This document shows positions 43,982-51,364 of a DNA stretch of 64,000 bases, in pieces. The DNA is taken from assembly GCF_001449115.1 (NCBI RefSeq), contig NZ_LAIJ01000009.1, positions 1,370,114-1,434,113 on the forward strand. The letters are read 5' to 3'. Source of the DNA: Occallatibacter gabretensis. Lineage in GTDB: Bacteria > Acidobacteriota > Terriglobia > Terriglobales > Acidobacteriaceae. The notes under the pieces are model-generated. The model ran no database searches and was not told the origin of the DNA. It worked only from the letters and a program-made list of their open reading frames with translations. The position numbers and the translations under genes were made by a program. How positions within the stretch are numbered: position 1 is the first letter of the stretch; each line of letters starts with the position of its first letter.

Positions 43982-44010
43982 ACAGTAGATTGTGTACTCT
44001 TGAGTGTCAA
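43982..44010 (-). promoter_or_regulatory. Promoter and operator of the PadR-ADOP operon (leaderless)
   Basis: On the minus strand TTGACA (44005-44010) and TACTGT (43982-43987) are 17 bases apart, a good -35/-10 pair, and the start ATG (43974) follows seven bases later. Between and over the boxes lies the near-palindrome TGTACTCTTGAGTGTCA (plus strand 43993-44009), a plausible PadR site that would block polymerase. Both readings are inference. Confidence 0.6.
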
Positions 44011-44084
44011 GATGTGATTTGCAAGATAAATAATCGACGGATAGATTCTCTGAAGGAAAACTGAAATGAAATTGTGAGATTTTG

Positions 44085-44567
44085 CTATTTAGGCATGCGG
44101 CTGCGCAGGCGCTTGAGGACGTTGGGAGGCACGAGGCCGGAGATGTCGCCGTGAAAGCTGAAGACTTCTTTGACCATGCGCGAGCTGACGAAGGAGTAGC
44201 GGCCCGCGGGCTGGAGGAAGACTGTCTCGATTTCCGGCGCGAGGCGGCGGTTCATGAGCGCCATCTGGAATTCGTATTCATAGTCGGAGATAGCGCGGAT
44301 GCCACGCAGCACGGCCGAGGCACCGATGGAGCGGGCAAAGTCCACCATGAGGCCATCAAAGGTAGCCACCGAGACATTGTCCAGCGCGCGCGTTGCCTCC
44401 TGCAGCATTTCTACACGTTCCAAGACAGGGAAAAGCGGATTCTTGCCGGGGTTATTGAGCACGGCGACGGTGAGATGCTCAAAGAGCTTGGACCCGCGTT
44501 GGATCAGATCCACATGGCCGTTGGTCGGCGGGTCAAATGTTCCGGGATAAAGTGCCTTAGCGCTCAT
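44085..44567 (-). CDS. coaD: Phosphopantetheine adenylyltransferase
   Basis: 160 residues. YPGTFDPPTNGHVDLIQRG is the nucleotide-binding start (T/HxGH motif), GLMVDFARSIGASAVLRGIR the pantetheine-binding part and RYSFVSSRMVKEVFSFHGDI the ISSS-like loop. It makes dephospho-CoA. Complete and standard in length. It is transcribed on the minus strand behind the SpoIIE-type phosphatase gene with about 70 bases between. Confidence 0.96.
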   Translation of the reverse strand: MSAKALYPGTFDPPTNGHVDLIQRGSKLFEHLTVAVLNNPGKNPLFPVLERVEMLQEATRALDNVSVATFDGLMVDFARSIGASAVLRGIRAISDYEYEFQMALMNRRLAPEIETVFLQPAGRYSFVSSRMVKEVFSFHGDISGLVPPNVLKRLRSRMPK

Positions 44568-44639
44568 GGTTGCGGCTCTTGCGCGATTTTACGGTATTTG
44601 CGTAGATATGTATCCCACATCCAAGGAGCACGGCGGCAC

Positions 44640-46700
44640 TCAGCTGGAATAGGCGGGCTCTTCGTTGTCCTTGTGCACGGTGCGCGAGGAGAAATAGAGA
44701 GAGACGACGGTGATGTCATCCGTCTGCCCGAAACGTTTGGCGGTCTGGGCTATGTAGCGGGCGGGTTCGTTGCTGACCTGCTGCGTGCGCTCGAAGCCAA
44801 AGAGCTCTCCGGCCTCATTGGTGGCTTCGACGACGCCGTCGGAGAGGAAAACGAGACGCTCGCCGCGATTGAGCTGGAACGTAATCTGCTCATAACGGTT
44901 GTCGGCAATCACGCCGAGAGGCAGGCCGGGAGGCAATTCGATTTCGCGGCCGTCACGGTAGGGACCGAGGTGGCCGGCATTGGCGATAGTCATCTCCCCG
45001 TTGGGATACACGCGCGCGCAGAGGCAGGTGGCAAAGCAAGGAGCAGCATCGAGTTCCGGGACTGCGCCGGGCGCGGAAACGGCGCCAAGCAGCACGCGAT
45101 TGAGATGTTCGAGCACAGTGGCGGGATCGTGGGACAGTTCATTGCGGAACGCGCCGACCAACGTGCTCGAATTCATGGCTGCCTGCAGGCCCTTGCCGCT
45201 GACGTCGCCCACGACGATAAAAAGCGATTCGTCCTTGAGCGGAAGCACCTGGAAGAAGTCGCCACCGACGCCGTTGACAGGCAGATAGGCGCTTTCCAGC
45301 ATGAAATTGCGGGTAGAGGGAAGCTGCGTTGGAATCAGTAAGGCCTGCACGCTGCGTGCGGCAGCGACTTCTGCATTGGAACGCTGTTCGTCCTGGCTGA
45401 CGCGGATGAATCGATAGAGAATGACCACGACGAGACTGATGAGAAAGATGGAAAAAGAGACAGTGCCAGGGCCAAATGCAACTGGTCCGATGTGGAATCT
45501 CAGAGACTCAAACTGCTCCGGAAGCCAATGTTTGTTGGCTGCGTATGTGAGAACGTTATCGGTGGAATCAGCTGTGGCAGCAAGAAGGAATGGCAGGAGC
45601 ATTGCGCCCGCGTCGCCGCGACGTTTACGCCAGGCCAGGAAAAGCAGGACGCAGGTAAGGGAGCAGAACACGATTTCAATAGCGACCGAGAGGAAGTCGT
45701 ATATCTGATCGAAAGGGGTGAGCGCCAGAAAGGGCAGAAGAAGCACGGCGATCTGTACGCCACGGACGAGTTTGCGATAGGGACTGGCCGTGAAGCGAAG
45801 GACAAACTCAAGCGTTACTGCCATGAAGATGCGGCCAATAAAGCGCGAGAGAATTTGATACGCGGGAAACGACAGCACATCCAGGCCAAAGCATGCGTCG
45901 ACCGCTCCTGAGATGGAAACGGCTATGCAGAGCAGTGAGAGCCAGAGGTATTCCGAATGATTTCGCTGCGCCAGAAAAAGGGCCGCGCCTAGCATGGCTG
46001 CGCACAGAAATAAAAATGCGACGACGATGGAAGCAGTGGCGTGCTCGTTCCATTGAGTGGCGGAGGACTCCGCCAGTTTGTCCGAGATTTCGGGACGAGT
46101 ACCGAGCTCCACCCTGACAAGCAGGCCTCGATGTATAAAATCTTTCGGACCGGCCCAGGTGCGGATCGCGAGCACTCGCCCGCCAGAGGCATCCGGCGCA
46201 TAGAGCGAAGCGTCAAACGGCGGCGACTGGTACTCCACCGGATGCTCGGTCATTCCCTTTGTGTGGCCGGTCTCTACTCCATTTGCGAAGACGACGAGCT
46301 GTCCGGCGGCATTGCCGGTGATGAGCAGCTCCAACGGAGCGTTGGTGGAAGAATTGCCGAAGGCAGCGACCTGAGCGCTGCTAAGATGCAGCCGATACCA
46401 TCCATAGCCGGTGTAGGGCTCGAATCCCTGGCTTGTAAGCGGCTGGCTCGGATCGACGACTGACCAGGTGGAATCGTCAAAGCCGGGCTGGGCCCAGCTC
46501 GGATCGTCGCCGATCTGAAAGCGCCAGGGGCCGGTGAGGTTGATGACGCCGCGCAGATTGATTGGCGCAGAGGCCACGGTAGTGGAGGGCGCAGGAGTTT
46601 GCGCGCCCGCATGACAGAGCGAAAGGGCACAAAGCATTACTAGCCAGCGAAAGATCCATCGCGAGGAGTCCTGCACTGGCGCTCGCCGGGTCATTGTCAT
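44640..46700 (-). CDS. Membrane-bound SpoIIE-type serine phosphatase with extracytoplasmic jelly-roll sensor
   Basis: About 686 residues from ATG 46700 (46694 is equally possible). Signal peptide (FRWLVMLCALSLCHAGAQ), then a galactose-binding-like jelly-roll domain (INLTGPWRFQIGDDPSWAQP, YTGYGWYRLHL), seven membrane helices in 7TMR-DISM style (TASIVVAFLFLCAAMLGAAL onward) and a PP2C-like SpoIIE domain with metal Asp in GGDFFQVL, GDVSGKG, LSDGVVEA and TDDITVV. It should dephosphorylate an anti-anti-sigma factor in response to an outside signal, perhaps a sugar. No RsbV/RsbW partner is in the window. Transcribed divergently from nothing close; recA is upstream on the same strand. Confidence 0.88.
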   Translation of the reverse strand: MTMTRRAPVQDSSRWIFRWLVMLCALSLCHAGAQTPAPSTTVASAPINLRGVINLTGPWRFQIGDDPSWAQPGFDDSTWSVVDPSQPLTSQGFEPYTGYGWYRLHLSSAQVAAFGNSSTNAPLELLITGNAAGQLVVFANGVETGHTKGMTEHPVEYQSPPFDASLYAPDASGGRVLAIRTWAGPKDFIHRGLLVRVELGTRPEISDKLAESSATQWNEHATASIVVAFLFLCAAMLGAALFLAQRNHSEYLWLSLLCIAVSISGAVDACFGLDVLSFPAYQILSRFIGRIFMAVTLEFVLRFTASPYRKLVRGVQIAVLLLPFLALTPFDQIYDFLSVAIEIVFCSLTCVLLFLAWRKRRGDAGAMLLPFLLAATADSTDNVLTYAANKHWLPEQFESLRFHIGPVAFGPGTVSFSIFLISLVVVILYRFIRVSQDEQRSNAEVAAARSVQALLIPTQLPSTRNFMLESAYLPVNGVGGDFFQVLPLKDESLFIVVGDVSGKGLQAAMNSSTLVGAFRNELSHDPATVLEHLNRVLLGAVSAPGAVPELDAAPCFATCLCARVYPNGEMTIANAGHLGPYRDGREIELPPGLPLGVIADNRYEQITFQLNRGERLVFLSDGVVEATNEAGELFGFERTQQVSNEPARYIAQTAKRFGQTDDITVVSLYFSSRTVHKDNEEPAYSS

Positions 46701-46804
46701 GTGCTTTACACGCCCCGAACTCAATTTGCCCCGAGGAAAACCTGAGCACGGTGTTCGGGGTGGCCTTGCTATTTGTACGCGCTGAGTGGTTCTGTGGTTC
46801 CCTG

Positions 46805-47881
46805 TCAGCGCCGCGCTTTCACGGCTTCCTTAGCTTCGGCCGTGCCGCCGGCGGGGACTTCAGGAACTTCAGCCTTGGATGCGGCGCCGATGTTCAGCTT
46901 TTTCCGCAATTCCGCGTCCATTCTGGCAAAGGTTTCCTTGTTTTCCTTGAGGAAGTTGCGGGTATTCTCGCGACCCTGGCCGATGCGCTCGCCTGCATAG
47001 CTGTACCACGCGCCGGACTTCTCGACGATGTTATTGGCCACTGCAAGATCGAGAACGTCGCCTTCGCGGCTGATACCTTCACCGTAAAGAATATCGAACT
47101 CGGCCTCGCGAAAAGGCGCGGCGACCTTGTTCTTGACGATCTTCACTTTGGTCCGGTTGCCGACTACGACATCGCCATCCTTGAGCGCAGAGATGCGGCG
47201 GATATCGATGCGAACCGAGGAGTAGAACTTGAGTGCGCGGCCGCCGGTGGTGGTTTCCGGATTGCCGAACATGACGCCGATCTTTTCGCGTATCTGGTTG
47301 ATGAAGATCAGAGCCGTGCGCGACTTCGAGACAGTGCCGGTGAGTTTGCGGAGCGCTTGCGACATGAGCCGCGCCTGCAGGCCCATATGCGATTCGCCCA
47401 TCTCGCCATCGAGCTCGGCCTTGGGCACCAGCGCGGCGACGGAGTCGACGACGAGTACGTCAATTGCGCCGGAGCGGACGAGTGCTTCAGTGATTTCCAG
47501 CGCCTGTTCGCCGGAGTCCGGCTGCGAGACCAGCAGGTTGTCCACGTCTACACCCAGCTTCTTGGCGTAGCCGGGGTCAAGTGCGTGCTCAGCGTCCACA
47601 AAGGCTGCAAGGCCACCGTTTTTTTGCGCCTCGGCAATGATCTGCAGCGTGATCGTGGTTTTGCCGGAGGACTCAGGACCATAGATCTCAACGACGCGGC
47701 CACGAGGAATGCCTCCCACGCCGAGCGCAGCGTCAAAGCTGATGCTACCCGTGGAGATGACGGCGATAGGAATCAGCGCCTCACGCGAGCCGAGCCGCAC
47801 GATAGAGCCTTTGCCGAATTGTTTTTCAATTTGTGAGAGGGCGAGTTCTACTGCTTTGGCACGGTCGTCGGCAATGGCCAT
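46805..47881 (-). CDS. recA: Recombinase RecA
   Basis: 358 residues. [20 protein letters not shown], the Walker [13 protein letters not shown] near residue 70, [20 protein letters not shown] (Walker B and loop L1) and [20 protein letters not shown] with [12 protein letters not shown] (loop L2) are all present; the C-terminal lysine- and glutamate-rich tail is short. It coats single-stranded DNA for strand exchange and triggers SOS cleavage of LexA. AAGGAGA precedes the ATG. A palindrome over its -35 box may be the SOS operator. Confidence 0.97.
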   Translation of the reverse strand: MAIADDRAKAVELALSQIEKQFGKGSIVRLGSREALIPIAVISTGSISFDAALGVGGIPRGRVVEIYGPESSGKTTITLQIIAEAQKNGGLAAFVDAEHALDPGYAKKLGVDVDNLLVSQPDSGEQALEITEALVRSGAIDVLVVDSVAALVPKAELDGEMGESHMGLQARLMSQALRKLTGTVSKSRTALIFINQIREKIGVMFGNPETTTGGRALKFYSSVRIDIRRISALKDGDVVVGNRTKVKIVKNKVAAPFREAEFDILYGEGISREGDVLDLAVANNIVEKSGAWYSYAGERIGQGRENTRNFLKENKETFARMDAELRKKLNIGAASKAEVPEVPAGGTAEAKEAVKARR

Positions 47882-47907
47882 TTGGCACGTCTCCTTATGC
47901 GGTCCTC

Positions 47908-47944
47908 AGAATAGAGCTTGCGCGTACCACTGTTCAACAGAACA
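47908..47944 (-). promoter_or_regulatory. recA promoter with overlapping palindrome
   Basis: On the minus strand TTGAAC (-35) and TATTCT (-10) are 18 bases apart. The palindrome TGTTC-N4-GAACA (plus strand 47931-47944) covers the -35 box. The order GTTC then GAAC is inverse to the Bacillus LexA box, so an SOS role is possible but not proven. Confidence 0.5.
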
Positions 47945-48103
47945 ACACTCTCAGCGCGCATGGGCACTTTTTGCGGTCAACCACATTTCCTTGAGGGTAG
48001 TTTGTGGAAGCGAGTGTAACAAGGTTCAGATTACCAAAGATAGCGTACAAACGGCGAAATTCGGGGACGAATTCAAGATTTTTACGTAGCTCATGAGTAA
48101 CCA

Positions 48104-48129
48104 GATGCAATCCAGCGCAGGATTGCATC
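48104..48129 (+). promoter_or_regulatory. Perfect hairpin in the leader of the VWFA gene
   Basis: GATGCAATCC (48104-48113) and GGATTGCATC (48120-48129) form a ten-base stem with loop AGCGCA, about 85 bases before the start codon. It has no T-run. Upstream AATTCG-N4-CGAATT (48058-48073) is a second small palindrome. The rest of the 332-base gap between recA and this gene is the recA promoter and the leader. No known riboswitch is recognised. Confidence 0.4.
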
Positions 48130-48213
48130 CTCGACCGCAGATAGGCCGTCTTAACAAAGGGGAAAGCCTGAAAAGCAAGGGCTTCATGCGTTTGCCGCTC
48201 AGGGAGGAGTTTT

Positions 48214-49377
48214 ATGCAATTCCATCGTTCTGCGGCTGGTTCGTCTTCCGGGGCATCGATACGGCGTTTTCTGCTGACTTCTGCGACAGTTGTCGTGCTG
48301 TTTATTGCCGCTCAGCGGGCACACGCCGCAGTGTCAGAGGATCCCACAAAGCCAAATCTCATTACATTGGATGTCTTTGTGGCGGACAACCTTGGCCATC
48401 CTTTGCACGGGCTTGATCAGCAGAGCTTTACCTTGATGGACAATGGCCAGTCACGCCAGTTGGTGAGTTTTCGTGCCGTGGATCCAACTGCGGAACCGAA
48501 TAGTCTTAGTGTCCTGCTGGTTGTGGACATGCTGAATAACACAGTCACTCAGGTGGGGCGACAGCGAGAACAGATCAGCGAGTTCTTCAATCAGGATGGC
48601 GGCAGGCTTGCACATCCCATGGGGCTGGCTGTAATGACGGAAAACGGCGTGAAGATGATGAACGGATACAGCCGGGATGGTCACGAACTGCAGAACGCTT
48701 TTGAGAAGGTACAGTCTGAAATTCGTCCAGTTGGCCGTTCAGCCGGTTTCTATGGAGCTGCGGAACACTTGCAGGAGTCGCTCAGAGGACTTCAGGAGAT
48801 TGCCGCCTTTGAAGCGAAACAGCCGGGACGCAAGCTGGTATTTATGATTGGCCCGGGATGGCCGATGCTGGTGAATGCGGGCGTGGAAGCCAGCGACAAA
48901 CAGCGCGCATGGGTTTTCAATACACTCGTAGAGATCTCCAACAGCTTACGTGAGGGGCGTGTTGCGCTTTACAGCCTCGATCCGTTTGGCCTGGGTTCGC
49001 CGGGAGGGCACGCGGATCCGTTCTATTACCAGAGCTACCGGAAACCGGTGACAAAGGTGAATCAGGCCGAGTATCCGTATCTGGCGCAGCAGGTGCTTGC
49101 TGAGCACTCCGGCGGCCGCGCGCTCATCTCATCGAATGACACTCTGGGCGATCTCAACTCAGCCATGCGGGATGCCGGCGCGTACTACGAGCTGACTTTT
49201 GAGGCCCCCGCTGCTGCAAAGCCAAATGAATATCACAAGCTGGAAGTGCGCGTGGACAAGCAGAACGCACAGGTCCGCACGAACGCGGGCTACTATGCGC
49301 AGCCGGGGGCGATTGGCGGCAAGACCACACCGCCGGAAAAGGTTCCTGAGCCGGATGCCGGGTTTCCAAAGCCGTAG
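48214..49377 (+). CDS. VWFA-related secreted protein (acidobacterial type)
   Basis: 387 residues. Signal peptide (RRFLLTSATVVVLFIAAQRA), then PNLITLDVFVADNLGHPLHG and the VWA core with SLSVLLVVDMLNNTVTQVGR in place of a perfect D-x-S-x-S MIDAS, FMIGPGWPML and, near the end, GAYYELTFEAPAAAKPNEYH. These match the TIGR03436 acidobacterial VWFA family, whose members are exported and numerous in this phylum. Metal binding is probably lost. GGAGGAG precedes the ATG. Function unknown. Confidence 0.85.
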   Translation: MQFHRSAAGSSSGASIRRFLLTSATVVVLFIAAQRAHAAVSEDPTKPNLITLDVFVADNLGHPLHGLDQQSFTLMDNGQSRQLVSFRAVDPTAEPNSLSVLLVVDMLNNTVTQVGRQREQISEFFNQDGGRLAHPMGLAVMTENGVKMMNGYSRDGHELQNAFEKVQSEIRPVGRSAGFYGAAEHLQESLRGLQEIAAFEAKQPGRKLVFMIGPGWPMLVNAGVEASDKQRAWVFNTLVEISNSLREGRVALYSLDPFGLGSPGGHADPFYYQSYRKPVTKVNQAEYPYLAQQVLAEHSGGRALISSNDTLGDLNSAMRDAGAYYELTFEAPAAAKPNEYHKLEVRVDKQNAQVRTNAGYYAQPGAIGGKTTPPEKVPEPDAGFPKP

Positions 49378-49427
49378 TACAAAATCCCGACTTCTGAAAT
49401 TGCCCTTGTGCGGCGTAAACAGGGGTA
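49378..49427. other. Short AT-rich junction before element B
   Basis: Fifty bases between the VWFA stop and the start of recognised similarity to element A. Nothing further is recognised. Beyond element B, 49757-49908 is also without a gene or structure I can name. Confidence 0.4.
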
Positions 49428-49756
49428 AAGATTTCAGACTTACAGAATCTGTGGGGAAAAGCTAAGACGCTCCGGAGCTATCCGTTTCTTTTTCAGCGGT
49501 TTAAGGTTCTGCGACGGGTACAGAATTACAGATTCTGTAAAGGAGAAAATTTTGCGTTTTTTGTTTTCATTTCATGTAAGTTGTTTATTTTAAAATAGTT
49601 GAGATCACTTTTTGAGCTGAAAAAGGGTGTCTTAATGCGGTCTAAAGCGGGTTTAAATGCCATTTTTGTGCGTCAAACTTCATCCTGAAATGCTGTCGGC
49701 GAGATGTCGGGGGTGAAAAATACGAAGGCCCGGTCTATGAGGACCGGGCCTTTTTT
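49428..49756 (+). repeat. Intergenic element B: candidate non-coding RNA (paralogue of 27185-27510)
   Basis: Plus-strand counterpart of element A with the same blocks in the same order: GAATCTGT, GCTATCCGTTTCTTTTTCA (49477 onward), AATTACAGATT, AAAATTTTGC, AAGTT, ATAGTT, AATGCGGTC, AAAT-CCA-TTTTG, then an AAGGCCCG hairpin with six T. ACAGATTCTGT palindromes recur. A ribosome-site-like AAGGAG lies before a 13-codon frame starting TTG (RFLFSFHVSCLF); a second frame of 16 codons starts RSKAGLN. It lies downstream of the VWFA gene. Whether it is RNA, peptide or 3' UTR cannot be settled here. Confidence 0.6.
49725..49756 (+). terminator. Strong terminator of element B
   Basis: AAGGCCCGGTC (49725-49735) pairs perfectly with GACCGGGCCTT (49742-49752) around a six-base loop, and the T-run continues to 49756. 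Confidence 0.93.
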
Positions 49757-49908
49757 GACTACAACACGAGTATGGCACAGATGCGGATAATTTTACGCAA
49801 ACTATTTGGAAGGAATTTTGGGTGCGAGAGGGCAACCCACGCAGTAACGTGCGATGGCCTGGCCTCGGGTATATCTGCCTGGATTCTGCTGTAGCTGGAG
49901 CCGTGGAC

Positions 49909-50205
49909 TCAGATCGCGTAAGCGCCGATGCGAGTTTCGCGTGTGGTCAACGCGTCGGACTGGCGGTCGAGAGCTTCGTAGGCTGCGTCGTGCTCTTTAC
50001 GAAAGCTGCGGAAGGCCTCTTCGCTGGTCCAACGGTCAATGGTGAGATAGCTGCCGTGTACATAGGCGTCGCGCAGCAGCTCTGTGCCCTTGTACTCGGG
50101 AGACTCGCGGAAGAGCTGTGACCATGGGCCTTCAGAGCCGTAGGCGGCTTCAAAGGCGGCGATATTTTCTTCGGCGATTTCAAACTGCCAGACGACGATG
50201 AACAT
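49909..50205 (-). CDS. Antibiotic biosynthesis monooxygenase-like (ABM) protein
   Basis: 98 residues from ATG 50205, eight bases after AGGA; the longer frame to 50382 overlaps the divergent TonB-domain gene and is unlikely. FIVVWQFEIAEENIAAFEAA, ELLRDAYVHGSYLTIDRWTS and EEAFRSFRKEHDAAYEALDR are the successive parts of an ABM/dimeric alpha-beta barrel domain. Such proteins may oxygenate small aromatics or have lost activity. Stand-alone gene. Confidence 0.75.
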   Translation of the reverse strand: MFIVVWQFEIAEENIAAFEAAYGSEGPWSQLFRESPEYKGTELLRDAYVHGSYLTIDRWTSEEAFRSFRKEHDAAYEALDRQSDALTTRETRIGAYAI

Positions 50206-50326
50206 GATTTGGTCCTGCATTCCATCGTAGCTCAGGTAAATTGCTGCGAAAGCATGAAGGCGGCATTTGAGCATCTCAATTCCCGGAATATTCAAGATAT
50301 GATGAGAGCGCTCCCCGGAGACTTCC

Positions 50327-51232
50327 ATGCAATTTCGTTTATTCGTATTTGCTGCCTCGTTCATCGCCACAATGACATTCATCGCAGGCGCTCAGGATTT
50401 TCTCACTGTGGATGAATCGGCGATTCGGCACCATGCCCAGCAGCAGGCTTCCCCGGTGTATCCACCGATTGCCAAAGCGGCGCAGGTTCAGGGCACAGTA
50501 GTGCTTTCCGTGAAGATAGACGCGTCTGGCCGCGTTGAATCCGTCCAGGCACAAAGCGGACCCCCGATGTTGCGGCAGGCAGCGATCGACGCATTCCGTC
50601 AGTGGACCTTTCAGCCTTTCGAAAAGGATGGCAAAGCCGTCAAAGCTACCGGTTCCATCTCAATTGCATTTGATTTGGGAAAAGACGGGTCGACACCGGA
50701 TGAGCTCAAAACAGCGAAAGAGTATTTCGCTGTTGATGGTGAGTGCCGGAAGGCAGTTTCAAACCATTCGGATGTCACGAATGCTGCATCGGTCTGTGAT
50801 CATGCCGCAAAAATTGCCGAGCAGTTCCCATCGGATCGGCGCTTTATTGAAAAGCGCTCAGCCTATGTATGGGCCGCATGGGCAACGATATATAACAATG
50901 ATTTCAGCGCCGGCTTGAACTGGGCAAAGAAGGCTGTCATGGTCGTTCAGCTAAAGCATGACGACAATTCCGGCAGCAATGCTGCTTATACGGTGCTCGC
51001 CCTTGCAGAGGCTAAGTCAGGTGACCTGCAGTCTGCAGATAGTAGCTTTTCAACGGCTGAGGATTTTGGGAGAAAAGCCATTGCGTGGGCCAAACAGGTT
51101 GGCTTTGAGCACGGTGACTCCTATAGACAGAGCTTGAATCAGGATTTACACCTTCATGCACAGGTGTTGCAGGTGCTGAACCGGCCGCAAGACGCGCAAA
51201 AGAAGCTCGATGAAGCTGCAACGCTCCAGTAA
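50327..51232 (+). CDS. TonB C-terminal-domain protein with helical repeat tail
   Basis: 301 residues. Signal peptide (LFVFAASFIATMTFIAGAQ), then a TonB C-terminal domain: SPVYPPIAKAAQVQGTVVLS, VKIDASGRVESVQAQSGPPM and AIDAFRQWTFQPFEKDGKAV, the classic Y-P-x-x-A and W-x-F-x-P pattern. Residues 120-301 are helical with TPR-like character (SAGLNWAKKAVMVVQLKHDD). There is no membrane anchor apart from the signal, so it is not an energy-coupling TonB but a periplasmic protein with that fold. Function unknown; common in acidobacteria. Confidence 0.82.
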   Translation: MQFRLFVFAASFIATMTFIAGAQDFLTVDESAIRHHAQQQASPVYPPIAKAAQVQGTVVLSVKIDASGRVESVQAQSGPPMLRQAAIDAFRQWTFQPFEKDGKAVKATGSISIAFDLGKDGSTPDELKTAKEYFAVDGECRKAVSNHSDVTNAASVCDHAAKIAEQFPSDRRFIEKRSAYVWAAWATIYNNDFSAGLNWAKKAVMVVQLKHDDNSGSNAAYTVLALAEAKSGDLQSADSSFSTAEDFGRKAIAWAKQVGFEHGDSYRQSLNQDLHLHAQVLQVLNRPQDAQKKLDEAATLQ

Positions 51233-51364
51233 AGCTACTTTACTTTGGTCGCTCTACGGCAGTTACCTCGATGCTTTGCGCTTAGTAGCGGTGGTATCGT
51301 TTGGAGTACGCTGCGGAAGCGCGAGCTTGCGCTCTTCGATCCTGCAGCGGAAGACGAGGTGCCT

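Noticed and set aside
44082..45341. Long plus-strand frame (419 codons) opposite coaD and the phosphatase gene
   Set aside because: It is a shadow of two clearly recognised minus-strand genes, with no homology or ribosome site.
46694..47836. Long plus-strand frame opposite recA
   Set aside because: Antisense of recA, whose protein is unmistakable; high GC codon bias creates such frames.
48074..48213. Cyclic-di-GMP (GEMM) riboswitch before the VWFA gene
   Set aside because: The conserved GEMM core is not present; only a simple hairpin is seen.
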